Source: Pelagibacteraceae bacterium AG-414-M23 (GTDB taxonomy: Bacteria > Pseudomonadota > Alphaproteobacteria > Pelagibacterales > Pelagibacteraceae). Taken from it: a stretch of DNA of 44,058 bases. Position numbers and translations under genes: made by a program. Where the stretch lies: contig QCLN01000010.1 of assembly GCA_003214525.1 (NCBI GenBank), positions 1 through 44,058 of the forward strand, in the 5' to 3' direction. This document shows positions 16,047-24,202 of the stretch, one piece after another. How positions within the stretch are numbered: position 1 is the stretch's first letter; every line of letters begins with the position of its first letter. The notes below the pieces were generated by a model, which saw only the letters and a program-made list of their open reading frames with translations, had not been told where the DNA came from and searched no databases.

Positions 16047-17984
16047 TCATAAACTTTTTAAATAATTTTCTACTTCCTTTAAATTTTTTAATTTAGGTGA
16101 ACATGTTTGTTTTTTGCAAATTATAAAATAATCCTCACCACTGTCCTCTTTATATATAATTGTAGCTTTATCCATAAAATTTTTAACAGTTAATTTTTGG
16201 ATTTTACTAATAGTTTCAGGATTTTTTGAATTAATTGTAACAGTGATATTTTCCTCGCAAATATCTAAAATTTTAATGTAGCTAAACATTTGTGAAAAAT
16301 TAGAATTTATATGTGAGTGAAAGGATTTAGATAATACATCAATTTTTTCATTCCATTTTTGATCTCCTAAAATATTAAATAGTTTATTGCAAATAAATAA
16401 ATAAATACTATTCCCATTTGGTATGTTGTTATCATTTAGATCAATAGGTTCTACAAAAAGGTCGTTAAATTGAACCTTGTTTTTTTGTAAAATTTTATCG
16501 TTAGAGTTAAAAAAGCTATTCCAGGCTTCACTCATTAAAGTTTCGCATTTTATTAATGATGATTTATCATTTTTAAATTCATACATAGTTAATAATGTTA
16601 AGCAAAAATAAACATAATCTTCTAAGAAAACATCTATTTCTTTATTACCATCATAACAGTGAAAGATTTTGTTTTTATATAATTGAGAAAGATTATTAAA
16701 TTTATTAGAAGATTTTTCATATAAATTCTTGTCATCCAACAATATTGATGAATAAAAAGTTACATATGTCCAAAAAGAATTAAGATCAGTTTGTGATTTA
16801 TCATCAAAAAAAGGTTTGTTTCTTTTTTTTCTATTTTCTAAGAGATTTTTTTCAAGTTTAAGAATATTATCATCACTATAATTTATATCCAAATTCTCAA
16901 CTAAAATATTTGATCCTTCGAAATTTCCTTGTTCAGATATTTGGTATTTTTTTTTAAATAATTCTAAATTATTTCCTAATAGTTCATTTAATTCTTTATA
17001 GGTCCAAATATAATATTTACCTTCAATACCATCACTATCAGCATCATATGCAGAACCAAGTAAATTATTTTTTGTAAGAAATTCAGAATTGATAAAGTTA
17101 ATTGTTTGCTGAATTTTATGTTTTAAGTAGTTATTATCTTTTTCATTAAGATAATTATTTAACAAATTCACATATTGGATATTATCATAAAGCATTTTTT
17201 CAAAATGAGGGACAATCCATTTTTCATCAACAGTGTATCTTGATACTCCTCCCTCTAAATGATCATAGATTCCTCTAGACGAAATACTTAAAAGCAATTT
17301 TTCAACAACTTCTAAATATTTTTTATTTTTTGTTTTTTTGTAAAAGTGTAAAATTGTATCAAAAATATAAAACTGTGGAAATTTTGGTGCACCCTTAAAG
17401 CCACCATTAACTTCATCTGTATAATTTATGATTTTTTCTACATAAGGCTCTAAATCTTGTTTAAGAACCGCATTTTTTTTATTAAGTTCTCTAAAAACCA
17501 TTTTCATTTGATTAGCTTGATTTAGAATTTTATCTCTATTTTCTTGATATACTTTTGAAACATTTTCTAAAACACTGATAAAGCTAGGCCTTCCATATAG
17601 TTCTTTGGGAGGAAAATAAGTACCACCTGTAAATGGTACGCCATTTTCGTCCAAAAACATTGAAAGTGGCCATCCACCTTGTGTGCCAGTTAAAATAGCT
17701 AAGCTTTTTTGAAATATTAAATCAAGATCAGGCCTTTCTTCTCTATCAACTTTTATATTTATGAATTTTTCATTCATTACTTTTGCTGTATCATTATTTT
17801 CAAAGCTTTCGTGTGCCATTACATGACACCAATGACAACTTGCATATCCAACACTTAAAAATATTGGTTTTTTTTCATTTTTTGCTTTTTCTAAGTTTTT
17901 CTTTTTCCAAGGAACCCAGTTAACAGGGTTATCTTTATGTTGTTTTAGGTAAGGACTCTCTTCGTTTTTTAATTGATTTTCCAT
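16047..17984 (-). CDS. YyaL/SPATA20-like protein with thioredoxin-like DUF255 domain
   Basis: A 645-residue protein. The N-terminal thioredoxin-like domain (about residues 5-165) has Y-A-S-C-H-W-C-H-V-M, with Cys50 and Cys53 as the C-x-x-C pair, followed by E-S-F-E-N and, later, G-G-W-P-L-S-M-F-L. The rest is an (alpha/alpha)6 barrel resembling N-acyl-glucosamine epimerases and glycosidases, including the F-K-G-A-P-K-F-P segment and Y-D-A-D-S-D-G-I-E-G-K-Y-Y. YyaL proteins are widespread and their enzymatic role is unsettled. The length is slightly below the usual 670-700. It is divergent from the riboswitch-controlled bmt gene. Confidence 0.9.
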   Translation of the reverse strand: MENQLKNEESPYLKQHKDNPVNWVPWKKKNLEKAKNEKKPIFLSVGYASCHWCHVMAHESFENNDTAKVMNEKFINIKVDREERPDLDLIFQKSLAILTGTQGGWPLSMFLDENGVPFTGGTYFPPKELYGRPSFISVLENVSKVYQENRDKILNQANQMKMVFRELNKKNAVLKQDLEPYVEKIINYTDEVNGGFKGAPKFPQFYIFDTILHFYKKTKNKKYLEVVEKLLLSISSRGIYDHLEGGVSRYTVDEKWIVPHFEKMLYDNIQYVNLLNNYLNEKDNNYLKHKIQQTINFINSEFLTKNNLLGSAYDADSDGIEGKYYIWTYKELNELLGNNLELFKKKYQISEQGNFEGSNILVENLDINYSDDNILKLEKNLLENRKKRNKPFFDDKSQTDLNSFWTYVTFYSSILLDDKNLYEKSSNKFNNLSQLYKNKIFHCYDGNKEIDVFLEDYVYFCLTLLTMYEFKNDKSSLIKCETLMSEAWNSFFNSNDKILQKNKVQFNDLFVEPIDLNDNNIPNGNSIYLFICNKLFNILGDQKWNEKIDVLSKSFHSHINSNFSQMFSYIKILDICEENITVTINSKNPETISKIQKLTVKNFMDKATIIYKEDSGEDYFIICKKQTCSPKLKNLKEVENYLKSL

Positions 17985-17996
17985 AAATTAAATTTA

Positions 17997-18024
17997 TTGA
18001 AAGTATTTAATATTGTGATACCAT
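17997..18024 (+). promoter_or_regulatory. Putative sigma70-type promoter of bmt
   Basis: TTGAAA at 17997-18002 matches the -35 consensus except for the fifth base. A -10-like TACCAT follows at 18019-18024 with a 16-bp spacer. Transcription would begin around 18030, just at the 5' edge of the SAM-II aptamer, which is where a riboswitch transcript should start. The -10 match is modest (alternatives ending in ATAAT overlap it), so the exact element is uncertain. Confidence 0.4.
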
Positions 18025-18030
18025 AATAAC

Positions 18031-18079
18031 AAGCGCTGATTTAAGTCAAATTGCAGGCGCTATAAAAAACCTGCTAAAT
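18031..18079 (+). promoter_or_regulatory. SAM-II riboswitch aptamer
   Basis: The stem AGCGC (18032-18036) pairs with GCGCT (18057-18061), and the loop carries the SAM-II core TGATTTAA followed by A-T-T-G-C-A. GCAG (18053-18056) pairs with CTGC (18071-18074) to form the H-type pseudoknot, and the A-rich linker T-A-T-A-A-A-A-A-A lies between. This is the SAM-II architecture, which binds S-adenosylmethionine and represses methionine-cycle genes in alphaproteobacteria. The strand ACCTG (18069-18073), used in the pseudoknot, can instead pair with CAGGT (18108-18112) in the downstream terminator. This gives a direct switching route: SAM-bound favours the terminator, SAM-free disrupts it. The pairing is seen in sequence; the mechanism is inferred. 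Confidence 0.9.
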
Positions 18080-18095
18080 AGATGTTTCTTGTGAG

Positions 18096-18123
18096 CCACC
18101 TATTTTTCAGGTGGTTTTTTTTT
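18096..18123 (+). terminator. Intrinsic terminator, probably controlled by SAM-II
   Basis: CCACCT (18096-18101) and AGGTGG (18109-18114) form a 6-bp stem with a 7-base loop, followed directly by nine T residues (18115-18123). It lies between the SAM-II and SAM-V aptamers and upstream of bmt, so it is an attenuator rather than a gene end. Its 3' arm overlaps the CAGGT that can pair with the SAM-II strand at 18069-18073. Confidence 0.88.
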
Positions 18124-18138
18124 AACTGTTTAAAAAAA

Positions 18139-18195
18139 ACTTGGGTATTTAACCAAATTGTGCACCTGGCATTTGCCAAAGCACTAAAAAGGAGA
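18139..18195 (+). promoter_or_regulatory. SAM-V riboswitch aptamer containing the bmt ribosome-binding site
   Basis: The sequence matches the SAM-V class: TTGG (18141-18144) with CCAA (18153-18156), the T-A-T-T-T-A-A core, then GTGC (18160-18163) with GCAC (18181-18184), enclosing a small TGGC/GCCA hairpin (18167-18170 with 18175-18178). The 3' end continues into C-T-A-A-A-A-A-G-G-A-G, so the Shine-Dalgarno AGGAG at 18190-18194 sits inside or next to the SAM-binding fold, 6 bases before the ATG at 18201. Binding of SAM would hide the ribosome site and reduce translation. The SAM-II plus SAM-V tandem upstream of this gene is an arrangement described for Pelagibacter. Confidence 0.9.
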
Positions 18196-18200
18196 AGAAA

Positions 18201-19268
18201 ATGACTAAAGATAAAAAAAGAGATTTAATCGAAAGATTAAACCAAGGTCCAGTAATTTGTGCAGAAGGATTTCTTTTTGAAATAGAAAAAAGAGGATACA
18301 TGTCCTCCGGGGAGTTTGTTCCTATGGTTTCATTAGAAAACCCTGAGGCTTTACTAAATTTGCACAGAGATTTTCAGCATGCTGGATCAGATGTTGTTCA
18401 AGCTTTTACTTATAATGGTCACAGAGAAAAAATGCGTGTTATAGGTAAAGAAGATCTATTAGAACCTCTTAATAGAGCAGCATTGCAAATTGCAAAAAAA
18501 GTTGCAGTTAGTCCAATAGGAGATGAGCAAAACTTGATGGCCGGAAATATTTCAAATTCAAACATTTGGAATCAGGATGATAAAAAATCCCAATTAGAAG
18601 TAGAAAAAATGTTTCGTGAAATGGTTGGTTGGGCAGTAGATGAGGAAGCAGACATTTTAATTGGTGAAACTTTTTATTATGCTGAAGAAGCTTATACAGC
18701 TTTAAAAGTGATGAAAGAAACTGGACTTCCGTCTGTTATTACTATTGCTCCGTATGGTGAGAATATTATGAGAGATGGATTTTCTATTCTTGATACCTGT
18801 AAGGAGTTGGAACAAAGAGGTGGGGATGTAGTAGGAATGAATTGTCATAGAGGACCTAACACTATGCTTCCTTATCTTAAAGAAATTAGAAAAGAGTTAA
18901 AGTGTCATATGGCTGGATTACCCATCACTTATAGAACAACTGATGAGCATCCTACTTTTTTTAATTTACCAGATAACAATGGATGTAGTTGCCATACTTC
19001 TCATGAAACTACATTTCCAACAGCTTTAGATCCAATGCAATGTAGCAGATATGAAATAGGACAATTTGCAAGAGAAGCTTATAATTTAGGAATAAATTAT
19101 TTAGGCGTTTGTTGTGGAGCAAATCCAATGCTAATAAGAGAAGTTGCTGAAGCAGTTGGTTTAACGGTTCCTGCTAGTAAATATAGAGAAAAAATGGAAA
19201 ATCATTATATGTTTGGAAAAAACAAACGTATTCCAAAGCATATAAAAGATTATAGAGGCAAAGCTTAA
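18201..19268 (+). CDS. bmt: Betaine-homocysteine S-methyltransferase
   Basis: A 355-residue zinc-dependent methyltransferase that makes methionine from homocysteine using a methyl group from glycine betaine. The three zinc cysteines are Cys215 in G-M-N-C-H-R-G-P and Cys304-Cys305 in G-V-C-C-G-A-N-P, exactly as in the homocysteine methyltransferase family. The N-terminal stretch carrying A-E-G-F at residues 21-24 and later E-T-F-Y-Y are near the active site. SAR11 cells lacking B12-dependent synthesis are known to rely on this type of enzyme. Expression is governed by the two SAM riboswitches and terminator immediately upstream. DMSP-type sulfonium donors are possible alternative methyl sources. 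The stop overlaps the stop of the convergent HD gene by 3 bases. Confidence 0.93.
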   Translation: MTKDKKRDLIERLNQGPVICAEGFLFEIEKRGYMSSGEFVPMVSLENPEALLNLHRDFQHAGSDVVQAFTYNGHREKMRVIGKEDLLEPLNRAALQIAKKVAVSPIGDEQNLMAGNISNSNIWNQDDKKSQLEVEKMFREMVGWAVDEEADILIGETFYYAEEAYTALKVMKETGLPSVITIAPYGENIMRDGFSILDTCKELEQRGGDVVGMNCHRGPNTMLPYLKEIRKELKCHMAGLPITYRTTDEHPTFFNLPDNNGCSCHTSHETTFPTALDPMQCSRYEIGQFAREAYNLGINYLGVCCGANPMLIREVAEAVGLTVPASKYREKMENHYMFGKNKRIPKHIKDYRGKA

Positions 19269-19822
19269 TGATGGTAGAATGGTTTTCTTGAAAAAATATT
19301 TCTTACCATTGGCTCAAATTCTTCTAGTGACATAGATTTGTAATTTGGGTCAAATGATGATTGATCATATTTTTCACAAAAATCTATAGTGGCTTCATAA
19401 TATTTATGATCTTTGTATTTTTCTCTTGCATTTTTATTTCCACCCAAATGGTCTGCGCTATAGTAAGTTTGAAATAATCCATGTTTTTCAATAATCCAAT
19501 GGGTTTTTTCTGAAACATAAGGTCTTAATACTGCGGCAGCATATTGAGAATGATTCATTGGCGCAAACTCATCTCCAATATCATGCAATAAAGCAGCAAC
19601 AACCATTTCTTCATTTTCTCCATTTTTGAAAGCTCTTGTTGCTGTCTGTAAAGAATGTTCTAATCTTGAAACCTGATAACCTTCAAGAGTACTATTCAGA
19701 CTAGACATAAATTTTAAAATTCTATCTGCAGTTTTTCTTTCAAAATCTTTTTCATGCTTTTCTAAAAGAAGATAATCTTCTTTTGTGCCATTTTTCATTT
19801 CTGTAAAGCTAACTTTTTTCAT
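19265..19822 (-). CDS. HD-domain protein resembling PhnZ-type di-iron oxygenases
   Basis: A 185-residue HD protein. Candidate metal ligands are His56 (E-H-S-L-Q-T-A), His80-Asp81 in A-A-L-L-H-D-I-G, His91, His114 in E-K-H-G and Asp153 in K-Y-D-Q. The L-E-H-S-L-Q-T-A-T spacing and the late K-Y-D-Q-x-S-F-D-P segment resemble the PhnZ / inositol-oxygenase-like branch of HD proteins rather than the (p)ppGpp or cyclic-nucleotide phosphodiesterases. PhnZ cleaves 2-amino-1-hydroxyethylphosphonate, but no phosphonate genes are nearby, so the substrate is open. It starts 2 bp upstream-adjacent to the purF end and is convergent with bmt. Hydrolase activity is the alternative. Confidence 0.75.
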   Translation of the reverse strand: MKKVSFTEMKNGTKEDYLLLEKHEKDFERKTADRILKFMSSLNSTLEGYQVSRLEHSLQTATRAFKNGENEEMVVAALLHDIGDEFAPMNHSQYAAAVLRPYVSEKTHWIIEKHGLFQTYYSADHLGGNKNAREKYKDHKYYEATIDFCEKYDQSSFDPNYKSMSLEEFEPMVRNIFSRKPFYHH

Positions 19823-19824
19823 AA

Positions 19825-21289
19825 TTAACTATTTGATCCTGTGCTCAATAACGATAATTGTGTTATTTTATTATCACCCAAATCATCAATGATTTTAACA
19901 GGATAATCACCAGTAAAATAATGATCTGTTAGTTGAGGATAAGTGCTGTTTCTTTTTTCAAATCCCATGGCTTTATATAATCCATTAATAGATAAAAATT
20001 TCAAAGAGTCAGCTCCAATATATTTACATATTTCACTTACTGATTTATTTGCAGCTAAAAGCTCTTTTCTTGTGGGCATATCAACGCCATAAAAATCGGG
20101 ATATTTGATTTCTGGGCTAGCTATTCTTACATGTATTTCTTTAGCGCCCGCATAATAAAGCATTTTAACTATTTTATGTGAAGTAGTTCCCCTCACTAAT
20201 GAGTCATCGATTAAAATTATTTTTTTATCTTTTATAGAACTTTTATTAGCATTTAGTTTTAACTTTACACCTAAACTTCTTATTTTTTGTGCAGGCTCAA
20301 TAAAAGTTCTGCCAACATAATGATTTCTGATTAACCCTAAATCAAAATTTATTTTAATTTTTTGACTATAACCCAAAGCAGCTGCATTTCCTGAGTCTGG
20401 TACTGGCACCACAAGATCTGCCTCAATATCATCCTCAATTGCCAACTGTTCACCAAATTTTTTTCTAAACTCGTAAGTTGTTTTACCATTTAAAATACTG
20501 TCAGGTCTTGAAAAATAAATATATTCAAATATACAAGGTCTTGGCTTTTGTGGTGGAAATGGTTTTATGCTTTTAAGTTCATCATTTTCTACAACTATAA
20601 TTTCTCCATTTTCTACTTCCCTTAAAAAATTTTGCACCAATTATATCTAAAGCACATGTTTCAGAAGCAAGTACATATGAATTTTTAATTTTACCGATTA
20701 CCAATGGCCTTATACCTAAAGGATCTCTTGCTCCTACAAGTTTATTTTGCGCGAGCATTACTAGTGCATAACCTCCTTGAATTTGAAAAATTGCATCAAT
20801 TATTTTTTCAATAGTCGTAGATCTTTTTGATTTTGCGATTAATTGAATTATTACTTCTGTGTCAGATGTTGAGTAAAATATAGCTCCTTCTTTTACTAGT
20901 TTTTTTCTAATTGTTAATGCATTTGTAAGATTGCCATTATGAGCTACGCCTATTCCTCCAGCATTAGTATCTGCAAAAAAAGGCTGGATGTTCCTAAGTG
21001 TAGTACCGCCTGTTGTACTATATCTATTATGTCCAATTGCAAAATTTCCAGGTAATTTTTTTAATACTTTTTCCTTATTAAAGTTATCACCAACTAGCCC
21101 ATATCTTTTTTCAGAATAATATTTTTTTTCATCAAATGAAACTATTCCACATCCTTCTTGACCTCTATGCTGGAGAGCATGAAGACCAAGAGCAGTTAAT
21201 GCAGAGGCATCGTTGTAATTACTTATTCCAAATACTCCACACTCTTCTTTTATTTTTGGACTATAGTTCTTGAACTTTTTCTTTAGCAT
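19825..21289 (-). CDS. purF: Amidophosphoribosyltransferase PurF, split by an apparent +1 frameshift
   Basis: The first enzyme of purine synthesis, making phosphoribosylamine from PRPP and glutamine. The N-terminal frame (21289 to 20582) holds the Ntn glutaminase: a 16-residue propeptide, nucleophile Cys17 in E-E-C-G-V-F-G, then H-N-R-Y-S-T-T-G and A-H-N-G-N-L. The C-terminal frame (20640 to 19825) has the PRPP site I-I-L-I-D-D-S-L-V-R-G-T-T-S and G-V-D-M-P-T-R-K. The frames change at six A residues, plus-strand 20624-20629. Removing one restores G-A-K-F-L-R-E-V-E-N-G-E and a 487-residue protein of normal length. Every key motif is present, so a sequencing or assembly error is the likeliest cause; slippage is an alternative. 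The start lies inside cvpA. Confidence 0.9.
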
Positions 21290-21804
21290 CTTCGTATTCT
21301 TTTTTGTCTGGAAATTCTTTTATAAGATAGTTACTTCCTTTTTCAACCAATTCAAAGGTGAAAGATTTATTATGCTCAATTGGCCATTTGTCCGAATTAT
21401 AAATTATATCTATGGTTGCAAATATACAGACAGAAATAACGTATCCCCTTATAAAACCGAAAAAGAAGCCAAAAATTTTATCCAATTCACCTATACCAGT
21501 ATATGTCACAGCTTTACCGATTCCTTTGTTAATTAACAATATAATAAATATAACAACGATAAATAAACATACACCAAGAGTTATATCTAAAACATATTCA
21601 TTATCGATTATACCTTTCACGTATGGTTTTGTTTTTGGAAATAAAAATAAAGTTATTACATATGCAAGCAACCATTTAGAGGCAGATAATATGCTTAAAA
21701 CAAAACCTTTTTTATAACATTTAATTAAAGATAAAATAGTTATTATAAAATAAATGATATCAAATGAGGAAATTTTTTTAAGTAAATCTAAAAAAAACTT
21801 CCAT
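21261..21804 (-). CDS. cvpA: CvpA family membrane protein, 5' end probably hidden by a homopolymer frame break
   Basis: The uninterrupted frame with a start codon runs from 21671 (136 residues), but the same frame stays open upstream and encodes a clear membrane segment followed by G-F-V-L-S-I-L-S-A-S-K-W, a typical CvpA N-terminus, with no ATG, GTG or TTG. An ATG at 21802-21804 reads M-E-V-F and would join this frame if the A8 run at 21790-21797 were one A shorter. That gives 180 residues, normal for CvpA, starting 3 bp after the MMPL stop. CvpA is an inner-membrane protein linked to colicin V production and envelope stress, and purF follows it here as in E. coli. Four membrane helices are expected. 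The family call is good; the true start is inferred. Confidence 0.78.
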
Positions 21805-21807
21805 GCT

Positions 21808-24177
21808 TTAAAACGGTTTAAATTTAATTAATAGAGCCGGCAATAAAGTTAAAACAGATATCATTGCAAGCAACATTGCAATTCCAGTAAATACACCAAA
21901 ATAAATTGTGGGAATAAAATTTGAGAAAATTAATATTGAAAAACCAAACACTATAGTAATTGAAGTATTTAGTATGGCAATACCAACTGTTGAATGACAA
22001 TAGCTAATTGTTTTTTCATAGTCATTAATTTTATTATACTCCTCTTTAAATCTGTAAATATAGTGAATACTATTGTCCACGGCTATACCTATAGTAATAG
22101 CTGCAATAGTTATAGTCATCATGTCTAAAGGAATGTTTAAAATACCTATAATTCCTAATATAAAAAATGCAGCTATGAAATTTGGCACAATTCCGATTAG
22201 TGAAAGTTTAATGTTTCTAAATAGAATAAAAAACATTACAAAAATTCCAATCATTACAAAACCCAAAGTTAGTATTTGAGATTTAAACAAGCTTTGAAGT
22301 AGATTATTAAATAAAATTAAAATCCCAGCCAGTTTAAACTCGTCTTTTTTAAATCCAAGTTTGTTCTCTAAGTCAAAATTAATTTGATTAATCAAATCAT
22401 TTCTTCTTAAATCTGGCTTAGAATCTTTTATTCTAAGGCTAATCCTTGCCTCAGAGTCTTTTATTGAAATGTATGGATCTATTATTTCTTTTTTAATTGT
22501 ATTAGGCACTTTTGAATAAAGAACGCCCATTTCTAGTGTGCCTAAAGGCTTATCGTTGTTTAATTTTGTTGCAACTTCTACAATTGAAGAAAAAGACAAT
22601 ACTTTGCCAACAGCAGGCAAGCTTTCTAAGTATTTATGAACTGTTTTAATTTTATCTATTTTATCCTTTGTAAACCAATATTTTTCATCACCTTCTTCAT
22701 TTAAATCACCCCAATCTTCATCTTCATTATTTGAATTATCAATCTCATTTTTTGGAAATTTAATTATGATATCCAAAGGAGTTGTGCCTCCCAATTTACT
22801 ATCAATAAGTTTCATACCTTTATAAATTTCAGTATTTTTTTTGAAATAATTAATAAAACTATTCTCAACTTCAAGTTTGCTTATTCCAAAAATACTTACA
22901 ATTATTACAATTAAAGTAATTAAGAAAATTTTATTTTTATTATTTGATGTAAAATTTCCTAAATATGAAGTTATTTTTGATTTTTGATTTTCTTGAATGG
23001 AAATACTATTATCTTCTAAAAAATTTAACAGTGTTGGAAGCAAGGAAAAAGTTACTATAAATGAAGAAAGAAGACCCAAAGTCATCATCCAACCAAAATC
23101 AATAATTGGTTTTATTTCGCTAAATATTAAAGATAAAAAAGCACAAATTGTAGTTAGAACAGTATAAATTATTGGCCAAACCATTTTTTTACAGGTCATT
23201 AAAATTAATTCATTTTTTTTTAAACTTGGGTTGTTTTTTTTTAATTGTAAAAATCTGGTACTCATATGAATATTCATTGCCATAGTTAATATTAGCATTA
23301 AGGCGATAAAGTTTGATGAAATGACAGTTACCTTCCAGCCAAGAATTCCTAATAAACCCATCATAACCACAACTGACAAAAGACAACTTGAGATTGGAAC
23401 TATAATCCAGATAATTTTCCTAAATACAAACCACAAAGTTGCAATAATAAATAGTAAAACACCAGCTCCAAATACTAAAATATCATTTTTGATAAATGAC
23501 ATCATGTCATCAGCAATCATTGGTATTCCGCCTAAATGAATTTTTCCTACATTTTTATATCCTGAAATTACTTTTCTAATTTCTAGAATGTTTTCATGAT
23601 TTTTCTTTTTAACTTTATCTCTATAAATATCTTTTTCTTTTTTATTATTAAATTTTGGCTCGAATTCTCTTTCTTTAAGATAAACAATAATGCCAGTAGT
23701 TTTTCCATCTTCACTAATCACAAAATTTCTAAATACTGGGCTATTTAATATTTCATTAAATCCTTCTTTTATATTTACTCCTTCACTTTTAAGGGTACTA
23801 AAATTTTGAAGTTTATCATTTAACGTTTCGTCTTTGGTGTTTAATAAAGGAATATCTAATATTGTTATTACATTATGAACCCAGTCCAAGCTTTGAATTT
23901 TGTATTTTAAGCTAAGTAAATTATTTATAGAATTGTCTGAGATAATCTCTTCATTTGGAGTGAATGTTAGAACTAAAAATTCTTTTGAACCATATCTTTT
24001 ATTTACTTCGTTTAAATATTTTAAATCTGGATCTCCTTCTATCAGAAGAGTTTCTGATGAAGCGTCTAAGCGAAAATTTTTTGAATAGTATGTAAAAATA
24101 AGGAGAAAACAAATTAGTATAAAAAATATAAACCTAGGTTTTTCAATAATATTTCTTTTATAAATTTGAGCTAACAT
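21808..24177 (-). CDS. RND superfamily (MMPL/SSD-type) exporter
   Basis: A 789-residue protein in two halves, each with one membrane helix, a large periplasmic loop and about five more helices. The first half has the loop at roughly residues 35-210 and helices at 220-400; the second has a helix near 415-435 and helices from about 625 onward. The G-I-A-V-D-N-S-I-H-Y-I-Y-R-F segment in the second half is the MMPL/HpnN-type signature with a membrane Asp. Related proteins export hydrophobic compounds such as hopanoids or fatty-acid derivatives. No membrane-fusion or outer-membrane partner gene is adjacent. An acidic insertion rich in Asp/Glu/Asn (about residues 480-495) lies in the second loop. 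The substrate is unknown. Confidence 0.85.
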   Translation of the reverse strand: MLAQIYKRNIIEKPRFIFFILICFLLIFTYYSKNFRLDASSETLLIEGDPDLKYLNEVNKRYGSKEFLVLTFTPNEEIISDNSINNLLSLKYKIQSLDWVHNVITILDIPLLNTKDETLNDKLQNFSTLKSEGVNIKEGFNEILNSPVFRNFVISEDGKTTGIIVYLKEREFEPKFNNKKEKDIYRDKVKKKNHENILEIRKVISGYKNVGKIHLGGIPMIADDMMSFIKNDILVFGAGVLLFIIATLWFVFRKIIWIIVPISSCLLSVVVMMGLLGILGWKVTVISSNFIALMLILTMAMNIHMSTRFLQLKKNNPSLKKNELILMTCKKMVWPIIYTVLTTICAFLSLIFSEIKPIIDFGWMMTLGLLSSFIVTFSLLPTLLNFLEDNSISIQENQKSKITSYLGNFTSNNKNKIFLITLIVIIVSIFGISKLEVENSFINYFKKNTEIYKGMKLIDSKLGGTTPLDIIIKFPKNEIDNSNNEDEDWGDLNEEGDEKYWFTKDKIDKIKTVHKYLESLPAVGKVLSFSSIVEVATKLNNDKPLGTLEMGVLYSKVPNTIKKEIIDPYISIKDSEARISLRIKDSKPDLRRNDLINQINFDLENKLGFKKDEFKLAGILILFNNLLQSLFKSQILTLGFVMIGIFVMFFILFRNIKLSLIGIVPNFIAAFFILGIIGILNIPLDMMTITIAAITIGIAVDNSIHYIYRFKEEYNKINDYEKTISYCHSTVGIAILNTSITIVFGFSILIFSNFIPTIYFGVFTGIAMLLAMISVLTLLPALLIKFKPF

Positions 24178-24202
24178 TGCTTATTAGCTTATATAATTAT
24201 AA

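Noticed and set aside
20582-20640. Programmed ribosomal frameshift in purF
   Set aside because: No PurF is known to need one, and no stimulatory structure is evident; an extra A in the run is simpler.
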